Shown here piece after piece: positions 31,020 through 42,259 of a DNA stretch of 64,000 nucleotides. Positions within the stretch are counted from its first letter, which is position 1. Each line of letters starts with the position of its first letter. The notes beneath the pieces were generated by a model. The model was given only the letters and a program-made list of their open reading frames with translations. It had not been told where the DNA came from and did no database searches. A program made the translations under genes and the position numbers. The DNA lies in NCBI GenBank assembly GCA_036852015.1, contig JAANDG010000191.1, positions 174,450 to 238,449 on the forward strand, given 5' to 3'. This stretch comes from Pelodera strongyloides (lineage: Eukaryota > Nematoda > Chromadorea > Rhabditida > Rhabditidae).

Positions 31020-32541
31020 TCATTTTGAACGTGTCCATGTTCAATAAATTATTATTTCGTTTTCCTGTGCATAATAAGAAAAGTTTATCTTGCAGAAATA
31101 CCGCAGAAAGATGAGAAAGTGCAAGTAGTTAAAGTGTGTTGAGTGCGATAATAAAGAAACATTATCCGATATTTTAAAGCACTTTTAGAAGAAGGCCACC
31201 ACAGCGCAATACCCATTTCTCTTACAATAGCTATAAGAATAATTGTAAGTGACTTGAATTGAATATATCGATGTTGAGTGATCGCTGATGTTAATGATTA
31301 GCACGCAATGAATTTAATAGGATTATTCTTCTAATGTTTTTATCTTTTTTTGCTATTTTGCAGGTGCCCGTGGTGTGTTCTGGCGCGCGTGCGGCGTTGT
31401 GTGTTCTGGCGCTCGTGCGGCGCGCAAGTAGTGCGCCACGATGGTGCATGCAGCATGTGTATAATAATGGAGCTTGTGCGGCTATTAATTGTTCTATTAT
31501 AGTTACACACAACGCAACTATACTAATTTGATGATGGAATAGACGCACAATATCCGGCTTAAAATGAAAATCTTGGATAAATTGTATATAAATTGTAAGA
31601 TAATCTGCTCAACTAAGTGTTTTGAGGTAATTCATGGGCCCGCGTAGGTGTATTTAGAAAAATTTAAGCGTAAAATTATGTCGATGCAGCTTATTCGATA
31701 ATTTTTAAATATATTTATGCAATGAAAGTAAGGCAACGTGTTTTGTGCCTTCCCATTGGGACTGAACAAAGTTATATAAGGGGTTTATTTACATCACAAA
31801 GCAACATCAAATAAAGAACATAAATAAAATGAACATCGCACAGTGGTGTGGCAACTTCGGCAACTATATGTGGTAATTACGTAATAGGAGACAGTAATTG
31901 AATATGGAAATAAATGAACAGAAGTGTAATATTCTAATGAGGGAACTAAGAAATATATAAAAGCAATAAATAGGGAAACAAGAGTGAGTTGAAAGATATA
32001 AACAAACATTTGCCACAAACTGCAAAAAAATAATGTTGACAAGTTGAGTTTTGAATGATAAAGCAGAGGGCTAATTTCAAAGGAGACGTTATTTCTATTT
32101 CACAGACGCATCGGATTACAGAACTCTACATTCCGAAGAAAGGATCACTATTGGGTTCAAAGACGACTTTGATGATGACCGACCACCATGGCATCCTCGT
32201 CTAGAAAAGGTTTTTTTTTCAATTTTCGCGCTACTTTCGCCCGGTTATCACCCAGCCTTCGCCAGACTTTCGCCGCGCACCACCCGAGTCTCGTCAGTGG
32301 CTGAAAGGGGGCACTATAGTTTGTAAGCATTCATGAATTTCTTATTCTTTGCTTATTATAAGCATGTTCATACGTCTTTCATTAACGGAAAACACAATGT
32401 ATTTAATTTTAGTTTTGCTCTGTATTGTGTGCAAAATTGGTGCGGCGATTGTATTATAGATTTAGTTTGTTAGTGAGTCTCACACTGCTCACCCAGACAC
32501 CGCCTTATCACTTCAGGCTCCTGTGGAACATGCAAATCATT
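31020..32541. other. Repeat-bearing spacer with one possible exon
   Basis: Contains a GC-rich block (31370-31450, TGTGTTCTGGCGCGCGTGCG type) and a second (32225-32300). A plus-strand segment at 32107-32211 lies between a TTCACAG acceptor and a GTTTTT donor and is open in the frame SDYRTLHSEERITIGFKDDF; it may be an orphan exon, but no partner was found. Confidence 0.35.
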
Positions 32542-32624
32542 CCAGCCATAGCTCAGTTGGTAGAGCGGAGGACTGTAGTGTCGCAGCTATCCTTAGGTCA
32601 CTGGTTCGAATCCGGTTGGCTGGA
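32542..32624 (+). tRNA. tRNA-Tyr (GTA), intron-containing
   Basis: Acceptor stem CCAGCCA/TGGCTGG with discriminator A, an A box in TAGCTCAGTTGG, an anticodon region GGACTGTAG followed by an intron of about 12 nt (around GTGTCGCAGCT), and a B box GGTTCGAATCC. An intron just after the anticodon is usual for eukaryotic tRNA-Tyr. Confidence 0.93.
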
Positions 32625-33215
32625 ATTGTTTTGCCATAGACAACAAAAAAAAATATGACCAATCGTTTGGAGCAAAAAAATATTTTTGTAACATTTGTTC
32701 TTTAACTTAGCACACAAAATGGAATAGCGTCTGGCGTCGAGTAACGCTGGGTACGCACGCCTGCATCGCATGCCCTACCCATCTTACGAGGACTCTATTA
32801 TTGAACACGGATGGAAAAATCTGATCCACACCTCCACCAGAATCATCAAACACATCAAAAGTTCATTTATACAAAGATCAGTGATAATGATTTTTTCAAC
32901 CCAGAGAAACCAATAAGTTTGTTTTGTGTATAATTTAGTTGTCAGTGTTTGATCTTTCCATTTAGAAAGTAAGATGACATGTTCCCTGAAGATCGAAATA
33001 TTGCAAAAAACCTCTAAACTTTTGATTAGGTTGTTTTTTGTTCCTTAGGTTTTTGAGTTTTTGATCTCTTGGTTCTGTGGTAAGTCTAGTAACACATTGT
33101 GATAAGTATTCTGGATCCTTTATTACATTTGTAACAAGTGAGAAGACCATATAAAGCCACACCGCAAAAGCTAAATAATATCAACAAATTAATTGCATTC
33201 CTGGTTTGTCATACT

Positions 33216-33692
33216 ATGACTATGGAAAACTTTCTTCGCAATTTTCTCCTCATTGCTGTAATGATTTTAAAATGTAAGTTTATGCTAACTTTGACGATGC
33301 GCTGCGAGGGCATGGCGGGTGCGCGACTGTTTCGCCCCCAGCCTTCGCTAATCCCTCGCCAAGATCTCGCGACGCGCCACTTATGTGCTGGGGTTCGCAA
33401 CTCAGCAGTTTCATCATATTAGCGCAAAAGGGTACACAAAACGTTCTAGATTTCCTCCTTCGGCATATCTATGCAAGTTACTAGGGGCAGTGATAATGGG
33501 GTGAAAATTACATAATTTTCGGCAAACTTTTTGTACATTTTTTTAGTATATGAATGTTCAACTTGGACAGCAGAAAACGAAAACGCAGTGGCTGATTACT
33601 ACAATAAAAATGACGATCATCACCGGAATAGACGCTTCCTATGTCTACTGTTTCCAAACTACCCTTGGTGCAAGAACCCAGCTGCTGGATAA
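33216..33692 (+). CDS. Small secreted three-cysteine peptide, copy A
   Basis: Two exons, 33216-33273 and 33547-33692, encode 67 residues. The first exon encodes a signal peptide (MTMENFLRNFLLIAVMILKL; a second in-frame Met at codon 3 could be the start). The mature part begins YECSTWTAENENAVADYY and has three cysteines (YEC, FLC, PWC) with an NYPWCKNPAAG C-terminus. A paralogue with the same structure lies at 35913-36296 on the other strand. A phase 1 intron sits at the junction of signal and mature parts in both. Family not recognised; likely a secreted effector, toxin-like or signalling peptide, but no function is claimed. Confidence 0.78.
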
Positions 33693-33887
33693 ATAAGATA
33701 AAAAGTTCATAAAAATAATTATCTTATCGGTTTCCCTTTTCTTTGATTTTCCTCATACAGTAATTGTCACCTTTTACCAAATGAAAGCATTATGCATACT
33801 GGAAATAAATTATTATCATTGTTATTTACACGTTACTTTTGTATGATCTGGAGAAATAATGTTATGTATAAAATTTCCACCAATTTC

Positions 33888-34035
33888 GGTTCAAGTGCAG
33901 GCCGCACCGCTCGCATGTTTAGGCTTATTAGCTTAGGCTTAGGCTTAGGCTTAGGCTTAGGCTTAGGCTTAGGCTTAGGCTTAGGCTTAGGCTTAGGCTT
34001 AGGCTTAGTCTTACTTAGGTTCAAGTGCAGGCCGC
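33888..34035. repeat. Interstitial telomeric repeat (TTAGGC)n with flanking direct repeats
   Basis: About a dozen TTAGGC units (33931-34010), with slightly degenerate edges, are flanked by an 18-bp direct repeat, GGTTCAAGTGCAGGCCGC, at 33888-33905 and 34018-34035. It lies downstream of peptide copy A. Confidence 0.93.
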
Positions 34036-34274
34036 GCGAGTATGACGGTCTTTAAATTCTGTACGTATCCTTGTCACTTTCTCCCTAATGGGAAAGTTTG
34101 CGAGGTGACGGCGGCTCAACATTTTCTGAGACAGGATAGCTTCACCAGCGTAGCCTCGAAGGTGAATTCATAGAGACATGCACATATGTTACATTGTGTG
34201 AGTTATTTTGTGCATGCAGAACAATAACCAAGACTGAACATTTGAAATAGTAAATACGTTTACTTAATCAGCAC

Positions 34275-34929
34275 TTAACCAACACATTCATCAATATCAC
34301 GCACATCACTCCATAGTACATAAGATCCGTCAGCTTTGCGCGGGTAAACAACGGTTCCGTTGGGAAGTTTGTAACTGAACTGTGACAATCCAGACTGGCG
34401 CGCTACTCGCACACTCGGCGCGGTAGCCACTCCATACGTTTTGCAAATGACTCGGGTTGTCGGCGTCGGGTGTCCGGTACTATCTAAATTAAAATATACA
34501 TATAATGCCACCCTGATGCTACCTATGCCAAAACCAAATAGCCCTGACAATTGCGAGAGATTGCTGTGCTATGATAAATTGATTTTACACGTGAATTTGG
34601 TTAATAATAAAAGGAATACAAGGCATTATACGGTATTCAAGGCGGGACGGTGAAATATATGTACTTTCAGCAGTCTTTAATTTTTCGGTTGCACGTTTTA
34701 AGGCATGAGTTGAACAACTGTATTCCCATATATTGCAAATGAACATAATTAAAAGAACACATCAGGTAAGGTACTATCGAACAGTTGTTTGCATACACTA
34801 CATGAGAATACAGTGTTATGAAATGTGTTTCAAACCCGGTTGTAATACCACTTTAAATTATAAATGTTGTTCACCTTGAAGAATTCAGCAGACGAAGACA
34901 AGCGCAATGAACAAAACGCATCCCTTCAT
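34275..34929 (-). pseudogene. Secreted small protein gene with an in-frame TGA in the signal exon
   Basis: Exon 1 (34929-34875) begins MKGCVLFIALVFVC, a typical signal peptide, then has TGA, then ILQ and a GTGAAC donor. Exon 2 (34483-34275) has a TTTAG acceptor, joins exactly in phase, and stays open for 68 codons: STGHPTPTTRVICKTYG, a basic Ser/Val-rich middle, LSQFSYKLPNGTVVYPRK and an acidic DVRDIDECVG end with two cysteines in all. The phase match argues that these exons belong together, so the TGA is either a disabling mutation, a sequencing error, a recoding event, or is removed by a donor not seen here (GTCTGC at 34893 would be non-consensus). Family unknown. Confidence 0.5.
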
Positions 34930-34983
34930 AATCTGAAATGGCAAAGCTTTTTGAGAAAGTGATCCTTCCTGACTCTTACTTGA

Positions 34984-35190
34984 GTGCTTTCAAAAAACGT
35001 TGCAGAAAATGTTCACAAATGGTGCGCGGAGCACAACATGTGCGCCGAACCACGCAAGTGTTTCCCGCACCGTTTCGGGAAATACTCTGCGCCCCATTTC
35101 CTTTCGGCGCGCATTTTGTGTCCCAAAAAGGAGCCGCACGCAACTCATCGGTTCCCAGTGCGGGTCCAGAGCAAGGTAAGGAAAGCAAGT
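34984..35190. repeat. GC-rich modular repeat, family I, second site
   Basis: Built from the same words as 12020-12560 (TTTCGGGAAA, AATGGTGCGCGGA, GTGTTTCCCGCACC). It lies just upstream of the signal-peptide exon of the minus-strand pseudogene. Confidence 0.7.
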
Positions 35191-35686
35191 AAAAACTATA
35201 CAGTAAAGAAGCAAAGGCCAAGAAATCCCAGGTCTGAGAATACTTACTAAACCAAAGGGACGTTTGCCAAAGCGAGTTGAAATTTGCTTCACTACTTTTC
35301 TGCTCTGCTCTCGTTAAGTACTGCGAAATTCCGATAAATGTAACATTTGACAAATTTCACGCTTCTGTATTCTATAGAAATGTATGAAAAAAACACTGTC
35401 TCAGAATGGATTTTTGACTAATATTTTCCTACGAACAATACGAAAAGGAGATTTTGAAGGTATTCAGCCTTTAGACAATTTTCTCTCTCTTGTATGGAGT
35501 TATTGGTAGCTCCATTTGGAATAGTTGGTTGTCATAACTGAGGCTCTGGCGTAATGTGACAGGGGCAGAAGATATGACAAACATGCCACTGTACAGTATA
35601 AGCATAATCAGTACAAAAGTCAACAGAAGCAACCCCAACAATTGTCAAAGTTGTAACACCAAGATTAACGAAATGAAAAAAAGAAT

Positions 35687-35769
35687 TCCAGCCAACCGGA
35701 TTCGAACCAGTGACCTAAGGATAGCTGCGACTCTACAGTCCTCCGCTCTACCAACTGAGCTATGGCTGG
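35687..35769 (-). tRNA. tRNA-Tyr (GTA), intron-containing, second copy
   Basis: Nearly identical to the copy at 32542 but on the other strand: the same acceptor stem, GTA anticodon and GGTTCGAATCC B box. The intron region differs by one base (GAGTCGCAGCT instead of GTGTCGCAGCT). 83 bp. Confidence 0.93.
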
Positions 35770-35912
35770 AATGAATTGTGCTCGCCACAGGAGTCTCTTG
35801 TGATAAGCACACTAATGTTGTGAGATTTTCTCACTAGTAGTAGACTCAACGAAAATTGTGTAGAAACATTTATTGCAGAAATACTGCCAGAATTTATAAA
35901 CAGTAGGAAATT

Positions 35913-36296
35913 TTATGATCCCGCAGCGTGGGTCGTGCACCACGGGTAGTGGGGGAAAAGCTCGCATATCAAGCGTTTGTTACTGCCATGGGCGAAGTTT
36001 TTATTCCTATAGTATTCAGCCACCGTCTTTTCATTTTCCGCGGTCCAACTTGAACACTCGTAAACTATAAAAATATACATACAGAGTTCTTTCTTGACAC
36101 TTTTACTACGAGGCATATGCAGATAATATCAGCTTGTACTTGAGGTATGGTAGCTTACAAACTTCGCTCCTTATGTGGTAGAATTTTACAAGAGGATCTT
36201 TAAGCTGGTCCTCGACTGGGTTTTTACGCGAATAAAAAACTTACATTGCAGCAGCATTACAGTCAGGAGAAGAACGTTCAAAAGCAGATTTTTCAT
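35913..36296 (-). CDS. Small secreted three-cysteine peptide, copy B
   Basis: Two exons, 36296-36245 and 36064-35913, encode 67 residues. The signal peptide is MKNLLLNVLLLTVMLLQF; the mature part starts YECSSWTAENEKTVAEYY and ends HYPWCTTHAAGS. Cysteines are at the same three positions as in copy A (YEC, LIC, PWC). Intron phase and position are the same; the introns themselves (180 and 273 bp) are not obviously alike. The start codon lies only 10 bp from a fold-back element (36307-36909), so the element supplies the whole upstream region. Confidence 0.78.
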
Positions 36297-36306
36297 AGTA
36301 TTCCGC

Positions 36307-36684
36307 TTAAAGGGTGAGGTCCACCTCAGAAAACAAAAAAGTTATTAGTTTTATTAGATTTCCCGTGTCTGTATCTACCAGAATAACTAAAACAAATATG
36401 GCAGAAAATTATTTCCAACGAAATATGGAGCAAAAAAATAGCCCTCCAGTACCATTATTACGATAGGCGCCGATTGGTTGTGGTGCATGATAAACCGCGC
36501 TCTCGCTACCGTTGTTTGGGGACAATGAAAGGGCGGGATTATGGCTGTGCGTTTGTTGCTTTTTTAAAACCATGCGTTTAATTTTTTTTGCCAAGCTAAA
36601 CAAAGCACAATTAATCCTATCTTCGTCATTTGTATTGCGTTGTAGTTATTTTAGAACATATTTTTTGTTTTAATTTTTTTTTCG

Positions 36685-36715
<31 letters not shown>

Positions 36716-36909
36716 CTTCTCAACCAACATGTAAAAAGGATACCAGGCTACCGTAATCCGAGGTACTCAAGCTGGACCATTTTTTGCCCATATTTCGTTG
36801 GAAATAATTTTCTGTCAAATTTGTTTTAGTTATTCTGATAGATACAGACACGGGGAATCTAATAAAAATAATAACTTTTTTGTTTTCTGAGGTGGACCTC
36901 ACCCTTTAA
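36307..36909. repeat. Fold-back element, TTAAAGGGTGAGGTCCACCT ends
   Basis: Arms of about 120 bp: TTAAAGGGTGAGGTCCACCT plus TCAGAAAACAAAAAAGTTAT on the left, inverted on the right, ending CTCACCCTTTAA. The interior has a long T-rich run (36668-36716). Bounded by TTAA on both sides. Confidence 0.88.
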
Positions 36910-37489
36910 TTAGAATATTTTGGGACAACAATGTTAGCCCAAGATAAAAATGGAATTAAAGTGACCTCCTGTCCCAATGCAACGTTTAATAACGCATTCG
37001 GAATACTTATTATTTCAGTTTCCCAACCCCAACGGAATGTTCGATGTCATATGTTCTGGTATGATTCTTCCTTGCTAACGATAAGAACTGAATCAGAATG
37101 TAAAATGTTAAAGGGAATATGTAGGCCAGTAGGCCCTTCTTCTCCCCTTTTAGCTTTTAGTTTCCCTTCAATTTGATACCGATTCCAATTTGAAAAAAAT
37201 ATATTTATTTTGAACAGTAATCATTCAAATTTAAAGCACCGTTTCAATTTCGATCTAATATTGGGATGTTTCTAATCTTATTATATAAGGGGTATAAAGT
37301 TTCTTAATTATTCTAGCGGTAGTCTAGCTTCAAATAAACACTAATGACTTGGCGGGGTAATATTGAGCGTGCTCTTAACGATGAGATTTCGTTTTACCAA
37401 AAACTGGGAAAATCAATCATTAGAAGAGAAATATATATTCTGAGATTAATTATGAGCAATATAACATACTACAAACTTAAACTTAAAAC

Positions 37490-37648
37490 AAAATACCGGC
37501 CTGTTTTTGAAACACATCGTGGACGACTGCGTTATTATGCATTTAAGCGAATTTACTAGAATTTTAGCTCGATTTTTTATTCTAATGTATGCTCATTTGC
37601 ATAAGCTGCATAAGAATGTTTCAAAAACCGGTCAGTATTTCGCTTCCA
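37490..37648. repeat. TTAA-GCGAAATACCGG MITE, mutated ends
   Basis: Left end AAAACAAAATACCGG, right end GGTCAGTATTTCGCTTCC. It lies just beyond the stop codon of the DB-module gene. Confidence 0.8.
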
Positions 37649-37661
37649 ACTTGTAAGAAAA

Positions 37662-40600
37662 TTAGGCTTTGTAGAATCTGGTTAGATCATGCCAGAAGCA
37701 AGATTTCATGCTCTCGAAACGATCAAAACAAGGCACATAGGACATGTCGAGAGGCGTGATCCGGCCTGAAAATAAAGAAAACAATTTTTTAAAATTATTT
37801 TGCGCTTCAAGAGCGTGCACCTTTATTCAAGGGTGGAAATACAGTTTCAAAGTTTGCTTATGACATGTTCCGCAGAGGTCCTAAGGAGTAGGCGACGTGC
37901 TCCAGATGACAAATTGCTCGATGTCTTCGGGCTAGGGCCAGGAGAGATCGCCCATGATTCCCTCGCCGCGTGGTGGTTTCAAAGTTGTCACCACCCGAAA
38001 GGAAAAAGCATCGCGCTGCCCCTAGACCTAGACCTTGCCATGTCTCCGCTCTGGCTGTTTGCCGGGCTGCGCCCATTACCAAAAACTAAGCAGCATGGAC
38101 GAAATATTCTCAACGAAAAGTTGAAATCACCTGGTTTCTGATTACAGAAAGTGAGGCACTTGGCTCCTGCGAGTGTGGTGGTCACTCCGTTTCTCGCACA
38201 ACATTCACGATGGTCACGGCCCTGAAAAAGTAGGCATACGAAACATACAACGTTTGCTTACATCAGCATACAGTGAGATGACGGCCCATGGCTCACGGAT
38301 TTAGCTAGGCTTAGGCTTAGGCTTAGGCTTAGGTTTAGGCTTAGGCCAACATGAGTGTTTAATCTTACGTAGCTACTATCACACTGATCAGGTAATAATC
38401 TTTTTCAGCCATCAATAACTGATTGTGAGATGAAAGTGTTATTTAGTTAGTTAGGAACCGATATGAATAAATGAGCACATACCATTGCGGCACAGAATTG
38501 CATATCAGCCATAGCGGGAAGAGGGCAGGGGTCTTGCTTGAAGTACATGCGAGTGAGCTAAATTTGTATTAGTTATTCCTTGCCTTGCTGGATCTTTGTT
38601 AGCAAGTTTATGATGTTATTTAGACATTCAGACACAAGAACTAGATTAGCATGTAAGGAAATCATGAAAATAATACGACACATATGAAATATACCTAACT
38701 ACAGTATTCTAAAAAAAAAGCCACCGTATCCTTTGTGAACGAATTGAAGTTGCATTTTGAAAGGCAAGCATCTGGCAGTTTCCGGTCCATGCAACACTCC
38801 AAGAAGGCTCGGTTGGGGTTCTCAAAGTAGCCTTTTATAAATTTGTAACCGTTTTATGTATTCAGTTGTGATGTAGACATGTAGAGAAGGACATGGATAA
38901 ACTTCTACAACCAATTCATGCAAAATTAGCAGTCATTTTCGTCCATATGAGTACCCTAACGTCTATCAGCCTGCTAACGGCGCTAACTCTATCTCCGAAA
39001 AACTAACCACCGGTACTGCTTTGCTCTGTGGGCTTCTTCTGATGGTCCTTAGAGCGGCCGCGGTCTCAGAAGCTCTTTCCAATTCTTCTTCAGACGAAGT
39101 ACGACGACGGGCAGCAAGTCGGAAAATAGAAATAGTTTTTTTTTGCTTTTAATTAACTTTGTAATTTATTTTATTGTGTATAAATAAGATATAGACATGA
39201 TCAACGTGCGACCACCCAGGGTAAACATGCGCATGCAAAATGAAAGCAGCCATGCGAAAAGAGACAACATACAACAAAATACGATCATCTTAAATTCCCC
39301 ACGGTCTCTGAAGAGCTATATTTTCTGCGAAGCGGTATGACACGAGGAATCGATATAGTAACAGATAATCGAGTTCCACAGCATTCTTCAAAGTCCCCAT
39401 GCCATACCGCTTGAAATTTAGGGTTGCAGAAATGGGCAAAAGAAAGGAAAACTTACCTCCGATCAACAGCATCATATTCCCTAGATAATTATTGATATAT
39501 TTAGTATTTATGCTTTAAATGTATAATTAGCTTTTTGTTCTAATTCTGTACTTACAATTGTATTTCTGTTAATGGTATGTATAATTAGTATTTCACAAAA
39601 ACTCGCCTATGGCCGGCTGATCATCGGTTGGAAAACTTATATATAACATAATCAGTGACGTAGTTTTTCATATTTTGCTCAATTTACCTCTCTCTGAGTA
39701 TTTCTCGGTCGTCTTCCAGTGAATCGTCGGATTCCAGAATTCTTGATCGCGACCTCTTTGGCACGTAGAGCTTGGAGCCTGAAAAAAATGTCTGTGCTCT
39801 TACTTACGCTGTCTTGGGTTACGGTAGGTTATATACTGTAGTTATTGTTCCTGTATCTGAGACTTTGTAATGTGCACCTAACAAAAATATGCACATTCTA
39901 CTTTTATTGGAATAAAAGAAACGTGTATATATATGTATCAATGACGCTCGCCTACGATGTTTTATTTTTATGCGCTCGCTTTAGAAGCTCGTATTGGTCA
40001 GGAAATGCGTTGCACAGGATCTTTGCTTTGAATCTTACCTCTAGCCCTCAGTCGGTAACATCCATAGCTTCCACAGCCGTGTGAGCGGGGACAACTGCAT
40101 GAGGGAGGTGGCGGAGGAGCTGCACAATACGGACCACCACCGCAGACACCATTGGCTGCGCACTGGAATACTTCCGCGTTAGAAACCTTATTTTATTAAT
40201 TCGACGAAATCCACCCCTGGTTTATTTCCAGCTTGCTAATAAGGGATTGCTAATTACACATTGCTTTAAATTTGAACCAGGATATCTACCCCGATCTTGT
40301 CGGAATCGACCATTTATTATTTTATTTGTGATTCTGCATGAAAATGTCACGTTTTGAAGCGTTCAGACGCATTTATATATCTGCTTGTTACATTCATTTG
40401 AATTGGAATTATCGATTTTTTATTTTATCAGAAGACCTAATCGATGATGACTAACATTAAATATTATCACAAAAATTCCATGGATTTGGTCAATATATAA
40501 TATGAGAGATCAATGTCATTTTCTGTTGATTTTTTTGGTATTATCAAATACTTGCGCACCACACCGGACGTCAATTTTTCGTTTTCGTTATGAAGCGATT

Positions 40601-40871
40601 TTCTTCGCGTAGCATTGAGAAGCAAGAAAAAGTTATTGGAAATCTTTCTCTCTGGTTTCTCATTGAGTTTGTGTTTGTGATTCGTGATTGGTTACAAAAT
40701 ACAACGTGTTTTCAAGATAATATATGGGTTTTATTGTTGAATAACATCGATTTGACTGATGAAAATGAAAATTACAATGAAAATAAAGTAATAATGAAAA
40801 AAACTAACTTGTTGCGTTTGAGGTAAGACGGCCAGTATAACAAGGAGCAACGCAATTGTGGACAGAGTCAT
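37662..40871 (-). CDS. Secreted DB-module protein (nematode cysteine-rich family)
   Basis: Exons on the minus strand: 40871-40809, 40162-40039, 39778-39688, probably 39480-39457 (24 nt), about 39145-39011, 38820-38725, 38557-38483, 38221-38131 and 37765-37662. Exon 1 is a signal peptide (MTLSTIALLLVILAVLPQTQ). Exon 2 is Cys/Gly/Pro-rich (CAAPPPPPSCSCP, GCGSYGCYRLRAR). Then comes an acidic/basic linker and a typical DB module: FLECCMDRKLPDACLSKCNF, FCAAMGRDHRECCARNGV, KCLTFCNQKPG, YVPCFDRFESMKSCFW. The paired CC and GV spacing is diagnostic for the nematode 'domain of unknown function DB' (Pfam DB). Phases agree everywhere except the entry into the 39145-39011 exon (phase 2 before, phase 0 after), so a piece is missing or that start is wrong. 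Function of the family is unknown; extracellular. Confidence 0.82.
38305..38346. repeat. Interstitial telomeric repeat (TTAGGC)n
   Basis: About seven units with one TTAGGT variant, in an intron of the DB-module gene. Confidence 0.9.
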
Positions 40872-42075
40872 TTCTAAAGACTAAATTGCAACAATTGTCA
40901 CTAATGTCTCTAAAAAGAATAATGTGGTTTCCGAGTATGTTGAAAATTTACCGTACATTGCAACTACACGAGAATAGTTTTTTAATGTTGCGCATTATAT
41001 ATGCGGGTTTCGTGCAGAAATACGCTAGTATTAGTATTGGCAGAACCACACCGATTTATTGGGATACTTGGAAGGGGGGGGGGGGGGTCGAAACGGGGTG
41101 TCGTGTTATTATAAAGACACGATCACTTTCTCTACATTTAATATATTGATATATTAAATGACTCCTTCACGCTGTTTTCCATTCTTCAAAATTCCTTTTA
41201 TTTTCTCTTTAATAATGAGAAAATAACAGCTAGAATGATGATATCATTATGTATAAGTTATTTGGGGAAGTTATATCAAACGCTGTCGAGCCACAGAAAT
41301 AACGGTTCTTGTTGGCATAGTCTCTTACTGTAATCAGCTCATGCATAAAGAGTATAGCAAACAATAATGTACAAAGATGTTGCAAAAAAACGTGTTGCAA
41401 AAAGAAATGCAATTACTACAATACGAGAATAAACGTTTTCCCTGGAAATCAAGGACGTTTGTGTTAAATACATAAATGCGTCTAAACACATCTCGCCAAT
41501 ACAACAACACAAAAAGGCGTATCATATAAATTGTTATGGGTTTGCTATCTATTTTTGTTGTGGAAAGATGTAGGAAACACTGAAAAAGTCCAGAAATGAA
41601 TACAATTGCACGTGTTGTGTAAATAGTGTGTTTTTCGGACATTTTTATAATAACAATAATAATAATACAGAATACTAGCCAGAAATTAATCAACAGTAAT
41701 GTTGATAAGAAATCAAAAGTGGGGATCAACAGTGGTATGCGTAGTTGTTATTGAACATATAGATTACTGTTGCAGACATTTACGTTTTACCTCGATGGAC
41801 ACAACATTACGGACATAAAACTAAACGTGTGTCGTCTACCTAACACAGTTAGAAATAATAATTATTATTATTTATTGACACATTATATATAATATAAGTG
41901 TACATCATATAAAATGATGATAAGATGTTGGCTAATCAAGCCACATGCAACGATAAGCTTGAGTTTCCTTGAAAAAAAAGTAATACCTTGTTAGAAATCA
42001 CATTTGATAAATCACAAATCATGCAAGTGTTTTTCAAAACCGACTGATTTACATTTTTCTAGTCCAGCAGCTAGG

Positions 42076-42259
42076 TTAAAGCGAAATACCGGCCGGTTTT
42101 TGAAACGTATCTCACGTACTTGCATTCCTATGCATTTATGCAACGTGGGGTCTAATTGGGGTCTAGTTTTTTTTGTAAATTTTGCTCATTTGCATATGCT
42201 GCATAATAAAGCAGGTGTACGCAATGCGCTTCAAATACCGGCCCGTATTTCGCTTTAAA
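42076..42259. repeat. TTAA-GCGAAATACCGG MITE copy
   Basis: Belongs to the subfamily with GTGGGGTCTAATTGGGGTCT in the interior; both ends intact. Confidence 0.88.

Noticed and set aside
31291..31548. Overlapping open frames on both strands in a GC-rich block
   Set aside because: Low-complexity repeat of GGCGC words; no splice or family support.
36931..37176. 81-codon open frame with five cysteines
   Set aside because: Begins at the edge of a fold-back element, has no signal peptide and no paralogue; indistinguishable from chance.
39290..39475. Open frame including ECCGTRLSV, which could be another DB half-module
   Set aside because: The frame does not match the phases of the flanking DB exons, and the surrounding cysteine pattern is absent.
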